A DNA stretch of 64,000 nucleotides, taken from NCBI RefSeq assembly GCF_963677305.1, contig NZ_OY781925.1, forward strand, positions 3,190,783 to 3,254,782, read 5' to 3'. Source of the DNA: an uncultured Holophaga sp. Its GTDB lineage: Bacteria; Acidobacteriota; Holophagae; Holophagales; Holophagaceae. The notes beneath the pieces were generated by a model that did no database searches, was not told the origin of the DNA, and saw nothing but the letters and a program-made list of their open reading frames with translations. The translations under genes were made by a program, and so were the position numbers. Shown here in pieces: positions 42,081-51,006 of the stretch (positions within the stretch are counted from its first letter, which is position 1; each line of letters starts with the position of its first letter).

Positions 42081-43102
42081 ATGAAGCTCCGAGTCCCCGT
42101 CCTGCTCCTCACGGCCGCCCTGGTGGCCCAGGCCCAGACCCGCACCCTGGCGGACATGACCGGCCATACGGTCAAGGTCCCGGCCCAGGTCCGGCGCATC
42201 TACGCCCCGGTCCCCTATGCCTCTTACATGCTCTACGCTGTGGCTCCGGATCTCATGGCCGCCTGGTGCTCCCGCTCAAGCCCGAAGACCGGCCCCTGCT
42301 CTCCCCCCACCTCTCCAAGCTGCCGGTCATCGGCGGACGCTCGGGGGCGGGCAACACCACCAATATGGAAGTGCTCCTGCAGAACAGACCGGACCTCATG
42401 CTGATGTGGACGGAGAAGAAGCACGGCTTCACCCAGCCCATGGATGAGCTCCAGAAGCTGGGCATCCCCACGGCCACGGTCCAGGTGGACGGGCTCGACA
42501 CCTACCCCGAAGCCTTCCGCTTCATGGGTCGCCTGGTGGACCGGGTGGAGCGCTGCAACCGGATGGCGGCCCACACCGAGCGGGTGATGAGTCAGGTCAG
42601 GGCCGCGGTGAAGCGGATCCCGCCCGAGCGGCGGCTCAAGGTCTACTACGCCGAAGGGGCCGATGGCCTCTCCACGGAGTGCAGCGACTCCATCCACGCC
42701 GAGCTCCTGCAGCTCGCGGGCGACTGCAATGTCCACCGGGGGCACATCAGCAACCCCAAGGGCATGGAGCGCATCTCCCTTGAACAGGTCCTCCTCTACA
42801 ACCCCGACGCCCTGGTGGTGCAGGACCGGGCCTTCTACGACAAGGTCTGGTCCGATCCCGCCTGGAAGGGTATCAAGGCCGTCAAGACCGGGAGGATCTA
42901 CCTCGTCCCCCAGTCCCCCCTCAACTGGATGGACCGCCCTCCCTCCTTCATGCGGATCCTGGGGGTCCAGTGGCTCATGCACAGCCTCTATCCCCAGGAC
43001 TATCCCATCGACATCGTCAGGGAGGCCCGCACCTTCTTCTCCCTCTTCCTGGGGGCGCAGGTCTCCGAGGCCCAGATGCACAAGGTCATCTACCGGCAGT
43101 GA
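42081..43102 (+). pseudogene. FecB-like periplasmic binding protein 1, interrupted by a single-base frameshift
   Basis: ATG 42081 begins a good signal peptide (LRVPVLLLTAALVAQAQ) and the family opening TLADMTGHTVKVPAQVRRIYAPVPYASYMLYAVAPDLMAAW, which stops making sense at 42266. The -1 frame from there continues LPLKPEDRPLLSPHLSKLPV to a normal C-terminus at 43102 (LGAQVSEAQMHKVIYRQ). Restoring one G (TGGTG to TGGGTG) rejoins the frames as W-V-L-P-L-K. Either the gene is broken, or this is a base-call error. The two intact homologues at 45181 and 46200 could replace it. Confidence 0.88.
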
Positions 43103-43128
43103 GCCGCCCCCGAGCGAGGACCAGAACC

Positions 43129-43383
43129 ATGAGTACCCCGGCAGCCTTCCACCAGATCCAGCGGGACATCTTCTCTCCGGCCTATCCCATCATCGCCCGC
43201 AAGATCCTGGCCGACATCAACCCGAAGATGCGGGAAAGGAACCCCGACTGGGATCGGATCCGGGAGCAGCGCTTGGGTACGGAGGGCCAGGTCCGCTTCG
43301 CCCAGGTAATGGCGCAGACCACCATTCCCGACTATCGGATCGAGCGGAAGGACGCAGGGCTATGGATCACCTTCCAGAAGTGA
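43129..43383 (+). CDS. 84-residue protein, apparently a methyltransferase with its core deleted
   Basis: The protein reads FSPAYPIIARKILADINPKM at residues 15-34 and ends TIPDYRIERKDAGLWITFQK. The first part resembles the N-terminal cap of the class I methyltransferases seen at 29034 and 35565 (YAFYAERIL), and the second their C-terminus (IPGATVSRSEIGTWIEFGK). The SAM-binding Rossmann core is absent, so it cannot be an active methyltransferase. It stays in frame, so it may be a relic or a genuine small protein. It lies between a binding protein and an ATPase gene and overlaps the latter by 22 bp. Confidence 0.6.
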   Translation: MSTPAAFHQIQRDIFSPAYPIIARKILADINPKMRERNPDWDRIREQRLGTEGQVRFAQVMAQTTIPDYRIERKDAGLWITFQK

Positions 43384-44171
43384 GCAGTGCTGCCATCAGC
43401 CTGGCGGTGGAGGGGCTCTTCTTCCACTACCGGAACCGGGAGGTCCTCAAGGGGGTGGGTTTCCGGGTCCACCAGGGCGAGCTCTGCGGCCTGCTGGGCC
43501 CCAACGGCTCCGGCAAGACCACCCTCCTCAAGTGCCTCAACGGGATCCTGAAGCCCAGTGCCGGGCGGGTCCTGGTTCAGGGAAAGGACCTGGCCGCCCA
43601 TTCCAGGGGGCAGATCGCCCGACGCATCGCGGTGGTCCCCCAGGAGCTGGCCCTGGCTTTCCCATTCACCGTCCACCAGATGGTGCTCATGGGGGGCAGC
43701 GTCCGCTACGGCATCTCGGGGATCCCCAGGGAGACGGACCGGCAGCACGCCCTGGGGGTCCTGGAGGACCTGGGGATAGGCCAACTGGCCCCCCGTCGCT
43801 TCAACGAGCTCTCTGGAGGCGAACGGCAGATGGTCCTCATCGCCCGCGCCCTCTTCCAGGACACCGAGATCCTGCTCCTGGACGAGCCCACCTCCCACCT
43901 GGACTTCAAGCGCCAGTTCACCACCCTGGAGACCGTGAGCCGCATCACCCGTGAGCGGGGACTCACGACGATCATGACCCTGCACGACCCCAACTCCGCG
44001 GGGCGCTATTGCGACCGGCTCATCATGCTCAAGCAGGGCCACATCCTGCAGCAGGGCCGCCGCGACCACGTCTTCCAGGTCGGACACCTGGAGGAGGTCT
44101 ACGACATGAGGATCCACATGGGCCGAACCGACGCCGGAACCTGCTTCGTCACCCCCTCGGAGGAGGCATGA
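43362..44171 (+). CDS. FecE/BtuD-type ABC transporter ATPase 2
   Basis: ATG 43362 gives 269 residues; a GTG near 43380 is an alternative start. Walker A GPNGSGKTTLLKCLNGIL, Q-loop IAVVPQELALAF, signature LSGGERQMVLIARALF, Walker B ILLLDEPTSHLD, and switch His in MTLHDPNSAGR are visible. It partners with the FecCD permease that starts at its last codon (ATGA overlap). Presumably it drives import of the ligand bound by the proteins encoded at 45181 and 46200. Confidence 0.92.
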   Translation: MDHLPEVSSAAISLAVEGLFFHYRNREVLKGVGFRVHQGELCGLLGPNGSGKTTLLKCLNGILKPSAGRVLVQGKDLAAHSRGQIARRIAVVPQELALAFPFTVHQMVLMGGSVRYGISGIPRETDRQHALGVLEDLGIGQLAPRRFNELSGGERQMVLIARALFQDTEILLLDEPTSHLDFKRQFTTLETVSRITRERGLTTIMTLHDPNSAGRYCDRLIMLKQGHILQQGRRDHVFQVGHLEEVYDMRIHMGRTDAGTCFVTPSEEA

Positions 44172-45178
44172 GGGTTCCGGGTGCCTTCCTGGCGGTCCTC
44201 CTGCTCCTGGGGGTCTGCATCGCCTTCGCCCTGACCCAGGGCCAGTTCCACATCTCCCTCGAAACCCTGCACCGCGTGGTCGCAGCCAAGCTCTCAGGCG
44301 CCGCCCTGGGGGATGATCTGGCCTCCTCCGCCATGGTGCTCTGGTCCGTGCGCCTGCCCCGGGTGCTCATGGCCCTCCTGGCCGGAGCAGGCATGGCCGT
44401 GGGGGGGGTGGTCTTCCAGGGAATCATGCGCAACCCCATGGTCAGCCCCTCCTTCCTCGGCGTGACCCACGGGGCCGTCTTCGGCGCCTCCCTGGCCATC
44501 ATCTTCCTGGGGAAGACGGCCCTCTCCATCGAGAGCTCGGCCTTCATCTGGGCCGTGGCGGCGGTGGCGCTGGTCTACCTCATCGGCGGCCGGGGGATCA
44601 ACACCATCACCACTCTGGTGATCGCCGGCGTCATCGTCTCCACCTTCTTCATGGCGGCGGGATCCTTCCTGAAGTACATCGCCGATCCCTACGAGCAGCT
44701 CCCGGCCATCGTCTTCTGGACCATGGGCGGCCTGAACAACATCCTCTGGAGCCATGTGATCCGGGGGGCCATCATCATCGTGGCGGGCATCGCCGTCATC
44801 ATGGCCCTCCGGGGACGCCTCAACCTCATGGCCCTGGGGGACGAAGAGGCCCTCTCCATGGGCGTCAACGTCAAGGTCATGCGTCTGGTCTTCATGCTGG
44901 CCGCGACCCTGGTGGTGGCGGCGGGCAGCTCCTCCTGCGGAATCATCATGTGGGTGGATCTCATCGTGGCCCACATCTCCCGTCTCATCATCGGCCCCGA
45001 CCACGCCCGCCTGCTGCCCTTCGCGGCCCTGACCGGGGCCCTGTTCCTGCTGTTCACCGACACCATCGTCCGCCTCCTCCCAGGTGGCGAGGTGCCCATC
45101 AGCATCGTCACCTCCTTCATCGGAGCCCCTCTCCTGGGCTACCTCCTGATGAAGCAGAACCTCGCATGGAAGAGCTGA
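44168..45178 (+). CDS. FecCD/BtuC-type ABC transporter permease 2
   Basis: This 336-residue membrane protein has FecCD text LPRVLMALLAGAGMAVGGVV, MRNPMVSPSFLGVTHGAVFG and GIIMWVDLIVAHISRLIIGP. AGGAGG lies just before the ATG. Length equals that of permease 1 but the sequences differ widely, suggesting distinct ligands or heteromeric use. It is coupled to ATPase 2 and is 2 bp ahead of binding protein 2. Confidence 0.93.
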   Translation: MRVPGAFLAVLLLLGVCIAFALTQGQFHISLETLHRVVAAKLSGAALGDDLASSAMVLWSVRLPRVLMALLAGAGMAVGGVVFQGIMRNPMVSPSFLGVTHGAVFGASLAIIFLGKTALSIESSAFIWAVAAVALVYLIGGRGINTITTLVIAGVIVSTFFMAAGSFLKYIADPYEQLPAIVFWTMGGLNNILWSHVIRGAIIIVAGIAVIMALRGRLNLMALGDEEALSMGVNVKVMRLVFMLAATLVVAAGSSSCGIIMWVDLIVAHISRLIIGPDHARLLPFAALTGALFLLFTDTIVRLLPGGEVPISIVTSFIGAPLLGYLLMKQNLAWKS

Positions 45179-45180
45179 CC

Positions 45181-46218
45181 ATGAAGCTGCCCCTCGCCTC
45201 CCCCCTCCTCGCCCTGCTCCTGGGTACTTCCCTGTGCGCTGAGAGCACCCGGGTCATCACCGACATGGATGGCCGCAAGGTGGTGGTGCCCGTGGACCCC
45301 AAGCGCATCGTCTGCATGCACGGTGTCTCCTCGGACCGCATCACCATGCTGGGGAAGGGCGCCAACCTCGTCCTGGGTCTCAAGCCCACCCCCTGGGCCG
45401 CCCATCTCTACCCGGAGCTCCACAACCTGCGGACGGTCATGCCGGGGAGCGGGGGCAACACCGAGCTGATCCTGAGTCTGCGCCCCGACCTGGTGCTCTA
45501 CTCCCCCAACCCCGGAGAGGCCGAGAAATACCGGGCGGCGGGGCTGCACACGGCCTGCGGCTTCTCGGCCCAGAAGCGCCCCCGCACCCTCCAGGCCTTC
45601 CAGGAGAACTTCAAGCAGCAGGTCCGCTTCTTCGGCGATCTGCTGGGCCCCGCGGCCAAGGCCCGCTCCGAGGTCTACTGCCGCTACTTTGACCGCAAGA
45701 TCGGGGCCATCCTGGCCATCACCTCCAGGATCCCGCCCTCCAAGCGGCCCACGGTCTACTATGGCGGGCGCAGCGGCAACCTCCTCTCCACCCAGGGCCG
45801 GGCCAGCGTGATGGACTGGATGGTGCAGGTGGCCGGCGGTCGCTACCTCCCCGCCGCCATCGACAGCAACTTCGCCGAGGCCAACCTGGAGCAGGTCATG
45901 GCCTGGAACCCAGACATCATCCTGGTCAGCGGCTGGGGCAACAGCCCCGAGGGCGTCCGGGCGAACCCCAACTGGGCCGCCATGCGGGCCGTCCACTCGG
46001 GACGACTCTCCTTCATCCCCACGGGGGTCTTCCCTTGGGAATACGCCAGCGGAGAGAGCGTGCTCCTGGCCATCCATCTGGCCAAGCTCTGCCACCCGGA
46101 CCTCTTCCGGAGCTGGGACATGATCCGGGAGATGAAGTCGTTCTATGCCGAGGTCTACGGCAAGACCCTCACAGACCGCGACGCTGAAAGGATCCTCCAG
46201 TGCCTTCCTCCCCAGTGA
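45181..46218 (+). CDS. FecB/BtuF-like periplasmic binding protein 2
   Basis: This 345-residue protein has a signal peptide ending SLCAE, then RVITDMDGRKVVVPVDPKRI, the normal start of class III binding proteins, followed by two lobes joined by a long helix (residues about 150-180). The second lobe has PTVYYGGRSGNLLSTQG and WNPDIILVSGWGNSPEGV. The ligand is probably a metal chelate or oxyanion; ModE control of the operon points to molybdenum or tungsten. It overlaps the next binding-protein gene by 19 bp. Confidence 0.9.
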   Translation: MKLPLASPLLALLLGTSLCAESTRVITDMDGRKVVVPVDPKRIVCMHGVSSDRITMLGKGANLVLGLKPTPWAAHLYPELHNLRTVMPGSGGNTELILSLRPDLVLYSPNPGEAEKYRAAGLHTACGFSAQKRPRTLQAFQENFKQQVRFFGDLLGPAAKARSEVYCRYFDRKIGAILAITSRIPPSKRPTVYYGGRSGNLLSTQGRASVMDWMVQVAGGRYLPAAIDSNFAEANLEQVMAWNPDIILVSGWGNSPEGVRANPNWAAMRAVHSGRLSFIPTGVFPWEYASGESVLLAIHLAKLCHPDLFRSWDMIREMKSFYAEVYGKTLTDRDAERILQCLPPQ

Positions 46219-47255
46219 AACCCGCCGGACGCCTCCTCTGCGGCCTCGCAGCCGCCCTGCTCACCCTGAGCCCACTGCAGGCCGCTGCCCGTCGCAGCAT
46301 CACCGCACCGGACGGCCGGGTCGCCCAGGTGCCGGCCCAGCCGGAGCATATCGTCTGCCTCTACCAGCCCGCCTACGACAAGATCCTCATGCTGAGCCGG
46401 GGCAACCGGATCGCCCTGATGCCCGGTGAGGCGAGCCCCTGGTGCTACCGCTTCTACCCGGGGCTGCGGGGCACCCCCACCGCCACCCCGGGAGTGGCTC
46501 CGGACGCCGAGCGTCTCCTGAGCCTGAAAACCGATCTGGTCATCTACCCCGCGGGGCACATCAACCCCGCCCAGTACCAGCGTGCCGGCCTGCCCACGGT
46601 CTGCCCCTATGTCGACACCCGGGCCACCAGCCTCCAGGACTTCAACACGGCCTTCAAGCGCCAGGTCCTCTTCATCGGAGAGCTCCTCGGGGGGGAGGCC
46701 CCCGGACGGGCCAGCCGCTATTGCGCCTACTTCGACAGCCTCATGTCCAGGGTCCAGGCCATCACCTCGAGAATCCCCGAGTCCCGGAAGCCGAAGGTCT
46801 ACTATGGCTGGGGCACGGACCTCTGCACGACCCAGGGCGCCAACACCAACATGCGCTGGTACACCGAGCTGGCCGGGGGCATCTACCTGCCGAAGCAGCT
46901 CCCCCAGTACTTTGCCACGGTGAACAAAGAGGTCCTCATCGCCTGGGACCCGGACATCATCCTGGTGGGTGCCCACGGGAGCTTCGGGGCGGCTCTCCCC
47001 AAGCTCCCCTCCAGCGCCATGAAGGCGGCACGCAGCGGGCGGATCCTCCGGATCCCCGCCGGGGTGTTCTATTGGGATATGAGCAGTTGCGAAACGGCTT
47101 TGCTCCCTCTCTTCCTCGCCAAGACCTTCCACCCTGACCTCTTCCGGAACTGGGACCTGGTGAAGGAGCTGCAGCATTTCTACGCCGAGATCTATGGGAT
47201 CCGGGTCACAGCGCAGGACGCCCGCCGGATCCTCGACGGCCTGGGCCCCCTGTAG
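46200..47255 (+). CDS. FecB/BtuF-like periplasmic binding protein 3
   Basis: A GTG start at 46200 with AAGGA eight bases upstream gives 351 residues with a signal peptide ending LQAAA. Class III binding-protein text is SITAPDGRVAQVPAQPEHIV, KPKVYYGWGTDLCTTQGANT and WDPDIILVGAHGSFGA. It is a tandem relative of binding protein 2, with matching segments throughout, and probably serves the same permease with another ligand form. Overlap with the preceding gene indicates coupled translation. Confidence 0.9.
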   Translation: MPSSPVKPAGRLLCGLAAALLTLSPLQAAARRSITAPDGRVAQVPAQPEHIVCLYQPAYDKILMLSRGNRIALMPGEASPWCYRFYPGLRGTPTATPGVAPDAERLLSLKTDLVIYPAGHINPAQYQRAGLPTVCPYVDTRATSLQDFNTAFKRQVLFIGELLGGEAPGRASRYCAYFDSLMSRVQAITSRIPESRKPKVYYGWGTDLCTTQGANTNMRWYTELAGGIYLPKQLPQYFATVNKEVLIAWDPDIILVGAHGSFGAALPKLPSSAMKAARSGRILRIPAGVFYWDMSSCETALLPLFLAKTFHPDLFRNWDLVKELQHFYAEIYGIRVTAQDARRILDGLGPL

Positions 47256-47265
47256 GAGCGATGTC

Positions 47266-49041
47266 ATGGAATGTCCGATCTGCGAAAACCGCTGCCAGAT
47301 CCCCGAGGGGGGCCTGGGCACCTGCGGCATGTATCTCAACCGCGGGGGATCCCTGGTGGAGCGCTTCCCCGACCAGTATCTGGTGAAGGTGCCCGCCGAG
47401 ATCGAAGCCATGCCCATGCTGCACTTCCATCCCGGGGGCAAGTTCCTCCAGGTCTGCACCATCGGCTGCAACTTCCGCTGCAGCGGCTGCGTCTCCTGGC
47501 TCCTCACCGAGAGTCCGGGCTCCCTGGAGAGCGCCCTTCGCAGCTCCACGGCAGAGGAGGTGGTGGCCCGGGCCATCGGGGAGGACTGCCTGGGAGTCAT
47601 GTTCTGCTTCAATGAGCCGGCGGTGTCCTTTCCCTCCTTCAAGCGCCTGGCCAGCGAAGCCCGGCGCCGGGGACTCCTGGTGGGCTGCGCCACCAACGGC
47701 TATTTCCGCGAGGAGGCCTTCCGGGAGCTGCTCGCCCACATCGACTTCGTGAACCTCGGCATCAAGGGCTGCACCGATGAGACCTACCGGCAATTCGGCG
47801 TCATCTCCGCCGGGCCGGTCTTCCGCAACCTGGAACTGGCGGCGGGCTCGGGGGTGGCCACGGAGGTGGCGGCGGTCTACATCAAGGGGCGGGAGGCCGA
47901 GGTCCTGGAGACCGCCCGGCGCATCGCCGCCATCTCCCCTACCCTGCCCCTGCAGCTCATGCGCTTCATCCCCCTGGCCAGTGCCGAGGCCTCAGAAGAA
48001 CCCTCCATCCGGGAGGCGGAACAGCTCTGCCACACCCTGCGCCAGCTCCTGCCCTTCACCTACCTCTTCAACTCCCCCGGCACCTCCTTTCTCGACACGG
48101 TCTGCACCTCCTGTGGCGGGACCGTGATCCGGCGGGGCTTCAACGGTCCCATGGGTGCCCACACCGCTTCCTGCAGCCCGGACGGGCGCTGCGCCTGCGG
48201 AGCCCCCCTGCCCATCGTGGGCCGCCACCACCCCGAGAGCCAGGTCCAGGTCCTGGGCTTCGCCGGGGGCTACAAGACCATCGTGAGCCTGGAGTCCATC
48301 CAGGCCACCCTCGCCTTTCTCGGAGAGCGGCGCCCGGAGATCATCTCGCGGGTCCTCCACCAGCTCCTGCAGGGGGGCTTCATGGAGGAGCTCTACGCCC
48401 GCACCAAGACCCTGGACGCCTGGTTCGACACCCTGGCCCACTACGGCTGGCTCGCGGGCAGGACCCAGGAGGCCGGGGAACTCAAGGCCTGGATCCAGGA
48501 GCGGGTGGCGCTGATCACCCGGCGCATCGCCGGGGCCGCGGGCGCAAGGCCCCGGGTCTACTTCAGCCTGGGGCACCCCCTCATCGCGGTCTTCGGCGAC
48601 AAGTTCGAGTGCAACCTCGTGGAGCTGGCCGGCGGCCACTGCGTCAACCGAGAGATACGGCGGGAGGATGTGCCCGGCATGGCCCTCTCCCCCGACCTGA
48701 TGCGGGAGCTGGACCCTGAGGTGATCCTCACCATGGGCGGCATGGGTTATCCCGTGGAGGACATGCTGGATGTCTGCCTGGAGCAGCACCTCCGTGTCCG
48801 GGCGGTGCGGGCTGGCCGGGTCCACAGCCTGAAGCCCTTCCCCATCGCGGGCCGCCCGGACTGGATCCTCGGTTTCATGCGGATGGCGGAGCTCCTGCAC
48901 CCCGGACTCTTCGACTTCGACATGGAGGCGGTGGCCGAGGACTTCTACCAGCGCTTCCTCGGGGTCCCCTTCCGCCAGGTACGGGCCAGCCGCTCGCCGG
49001 GACACCCCTCCCTCAGCCCGATTCCGGCACACTGTCATTGA
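47266..49041 (+). CDS. Radical SAM protein fused to a cytoplasmic binding-protein (FecB-like) domain
   Basis: This 591-residue protein starts at ATG 47266 (AGGAG eight bases upstream). Residues 3-20 carry four Cys (CPICENRC, then GTC), and C68-x3-C72-x2-C75 is the radical SAM cluster motif, as in AmmeMemoRadiSam/PFL-activase-like enzymes. Further Cys lie near 283-300 (CTSCGG, CSPDGRCACG). Residues about 420-591 match the second lobe of the neighbouring binding proteins: PRVYFSLGHPLIAVFGDKFE, LDPEVILTMGGMGYPVED, AELLHPGLFDFD. There is no signal peptide, so both halves act in the cytoplasm. The joined architecture suggests radical chemistry on a bound metal chelate. Function unknown. Confidence 0.85.
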   Translation: MECPICENRCQIPEGGLGTCGMYLNRGGSLVERFPDQYLVKVPAEIEAMPMLHFHPGGKFLQVCTIGCNFRCSGCVSWLLTESPGSLESALRSSTAEEVVARAIGEDCLGVMFCFNEPAVSFPSFKRLASEARRRGLLVGCATNGYFREEAFRELLAHIDFVNLGIKGCTDETYRQFGVISAGPVFRNLELAAGSGVATEVAAVYIKGREAEVLETARRIAAISPTLPLQLMRFIPLASAEASEEPSIREAEQLCHTLRQLLPFTYLFNSPGTSFLDTVCTSCGGTVIRRGFNGPMGAHTASCSPDGRCACGAPLPIVGRHHPESQVQVLGFAGGYKTIVSLESIQATLAFLGERRPEIISRVLHQLLQGGFMEELYARTKTLDAWFDTLAHYGWLAGRTQEAGELKAWIQERVALITRRIAGAAGARPRVYFSLGHPLIAVFGDKFECNLVELAGGHCVNREIRREDVPGMALSPDLMRELDPEVILTMGGMGYPVEDMLDVCLEQHLRVRAVRAGRVHSLKPFPIAGRPDWILGFMRMAELLHPGLFDFDMEAVAEDFYQRFLGVPFRQVRASRSPGHPSLSPIPAHCH

Positions 49042-49075
49042 ACCCGGGTCGCCACCCCGGCCTTCGGAGCACCCC

Positions 49076-50308
49076 ATGAAGCACCTCCACCTCGAGATGA
49101 GCGTCAAGCAAGTCCTCCAGACCCATCCCTTCCTCATCGACATCTTCACCCGCCACGGGCTGGGCAAGTTCGCCGATCCCGAGGTCCTGGACAGCCTGGG
49201 GGGCTTCCTCAAGCTCAAGACCGCCCTGGCAACGGTGGAGACGAACCGGGAGCTCTTCCTGCAGCTTCTGGAGGACCGCATCCAGGAGCAGGAGGCCGAA
49301 CAGGACTTCACCCTGGCAGAGCACCCCGAGCGCCAGGGGGAGCTGACCCTCCTGGCCCTCCTGCCCTGCGGCCTGCGCATGCCCTACAGCCGGGCCCTGG
49401 AGGCCTTCGCCGAGACCTACAACGCCAGCCATGAGGCCCCCCTGCGCTACATGGTGGAGGGCAACGTCAACCACGAGCTCTCCTACCAGTCCTACCTGGG
49501 CTCGGTGAAGAGCGTGGAGGAGCTCCCGGACATCATCATCAGCTCCGACATCAACGGCTTCTACCACGAGGCCTTCCGGAAGGCCTTCCTGGAACCGGGA
49601 CACTTCGTGGACCTGGTGGGGAAGGCCATGCACCCGGACCTAGCCTCCGTGGGCTTCCGCGACCCCGGGGGACACCTCACCATGCTCAGCGCCAACCTGC
49701 TGGTGCTGGTCTCCATTGATCGCCTGGCCCAGGGCCTGCCCCGCCCCGGCGCCTGGGGCGATCTCGCGGAGCCCGCCTTCGCCAACCAGGTGGTCATGCG
49801 CGGCCAGAAGGAGTTCTTCTGCAGCGGCGTGCTCCTCCCCTTCCTGGCCATGCACGGGCAGCCGGGACTCGATGGGTTGGCCCGCTCGGTGCGCTCCGGC
49901 TGCCACCCCTCCGAGATGGTCAAGATGATCGACAGCGGCAGCGACGAGGTGGCGCCCTTTTACATCATGCCCCTCTTCTTTGCGAAGAAGATCAAGCGGC
50001 AGAAGGACATCTCCATCATCATCCCCCAGGAGGGCGCCCTCATGAGCCCCGTCCAGATGCTGGTGAAGCGGTCCAGGGCGGCCGAACTCAAGGAGATCAC
50101 CGACTTCCTCATCGGCCCCGAGTTGGGCCGGATCTGCGCAGACGCCCACTTCCCCTCCTCCTGCCCAGGCGTGGATAACCGCCTGGAGCAGACGCCCCGC
50201 TACTGGCTGGGCTGGGACTTCCTGCGTTCCCGGGACATCGGAGCCGTCAAGGAACGCATGAAGCACGCCTTCCGGGAGGTCTTCCTCGCCACCGGCGGCA
50301 CCGCATGA
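49076..50308 (+). CDS. DUF1858 domain fused to a binding-protein-like domain, cytoplasmic
   Basis: The first 60 residues of 410 are DUF1858-like (MSVKQVLQTHPFLIDIFTRH, then GLGKFADPEVLDSLGGFLKL). From about residue 85 the sequence looks like an ABC-type class II binding protein (LTLLALLPCGLRMPYSRALE, ELPDIIISSDINGFYHEA, VAPFYIMPLFFAKKIKRQ, DISIIIPQEGALMSPVQML). No signal peptide is present, so any ligand is bound in the cytoplasm. It lies in the same operon 34 bp after the radical SAM gene and overlaps the GTPase gene by 4 bp. Confidence 0.8.
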   Translation: MKHLHLEMSVKQVLQTHPFLIDIFTRHGLGKFADPEVLDSLGGFLKLKTALATVETNRELFLQLLEDRIQEQEAEQDFTLAEHPERQGELTLLALLPCGLRMPYSRALEAFAETYNASHEAPLRYMVEGNVNHELSYQSYLGSVKSVEELPDIIISSDINGFYHEAFRKAFLEPGHFVDLVGKAMHPDLASVGFRDPGGHLTMLSANLLVLVSIDRLAQGLPRPGAWGDLAEPAFANQVVMRGQKEFFCSGVLLPFLAMHGQPGLDGLARSVRSGCHPSEMVKMIDSGSDEVAPFYIMPLFFAKKIKRQKDISIIIPQEGALMSPVQMLVKRSRAAELKEITDFLIGPELGRICADAHFPSSCPGVDNRLEQTPRYWLGWDFLRSRDIGAVKERMKHAFREVFLATGGTA

Positions 50309-51006
50309 GATTGATCACCCTCGCCGGACCGCCCTCCGCTGGTAAGACGAGCGTACTCCTCCAGACCATCCGGGAACTCCGGAAGCAGGGGAGCCGATTC
50401 GGCGTGGTCAAGTTCGACTGCCTCTCCACCCAAGACCAGCTCCTCTATGCCGAGGCGGGGATCCCGGTGAAGGTGGGCCTCTCGGGGGGGCTCTGCCCGG
50501 ACCACTTCTTCGTGAGCAACATCCAGGCCGCTCACCGCTGGGGCCTGGAGCAGGGCTTCGACTATCTGGTGACCGAAAGCGCCGGGCTCTGCAACCGCTG
50601 CTCCCCCCACATCAAGGGGGTGCTGGCGGTCTGCGTCATCGACAACCTGAGCGGGGTCCACACCCCCCGCAAGATCGGCCCCATGCTCAAGTCGGCGGAT
50701 GTGGTGGTGATCACCAAGGGGGACATCGTCTCCCAGGCCGAGCGCGAGGTCTTCGCCTTCCGGGTGCGCCAGGTGAACCCCCGGGCCGCCCTGGTCAATC
50801 TCAATGGCATCACGGGCCAGGGCAGCTTCTTCCTGGCCCGGCTCTTCGCAGGCAGCGAGCCTGTGGGGACCCTGGACGGGGCCTCCCTGCGCTTCACCAT
50901 GCCAGGGGCCCTCTGTTCCTACTGCCTGGGGGAGACGAAGATCGCCGAAGACCGGCAGATCGGCATCACCAAGCTCATGGACTTCTCGGAGGAAGGCCAT
51001 GACTGA
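50305..51006 (+). CDS. P-loop GTPase/ATPase of the CobW/HypB/UreG-like type
   Basis: This 233-residue protein opens with ITLAGPPSAGKTSVLLQTIR, a P-loop, then a DxxG-like region (VTESAGLCNRCSPH) and TKGD as base-recognition motif. Two Cys pairs (CNRC near residue 95 and CSYC near 210) could bind metal. Such G3E proteins act as metal insertases or chaperones. The ATG overlaps the preceding stop and its end overlaps the ATPase gene, so all three are made together. Confidence 0.82.
   Translation: MRLITLAGPPSAGKTSVLLQTIRELRKQGSRFGVVKFDCLSTQDQLLYAEAGIPVKVGLSGGLCPDHFFVSNIQAAHRWGLEQGFDYLVTESAGLCNRCSPHIKGVLAVCVIDNLSGVHTPRKIGPMLKSADVVVITKGDIVSQAEREVFAFRVRQVNPRAALVNLNGITGQGSFFLARLFAGSEPVGTLDGASLRFTMPGALCSYCLGETKIAEDRQIGITKLMDFSEEGHD

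Noticed and set aside
40278..47255. Interpretation of the FecBCD-type genes as a ferric siderophore or cobalamin importer
   Set aside because: I saw no Fur-like 19-bp box or cobalamin riboswitch; the leader carries a ModE-type box, and modD is in the same run. It remains the main alternative.
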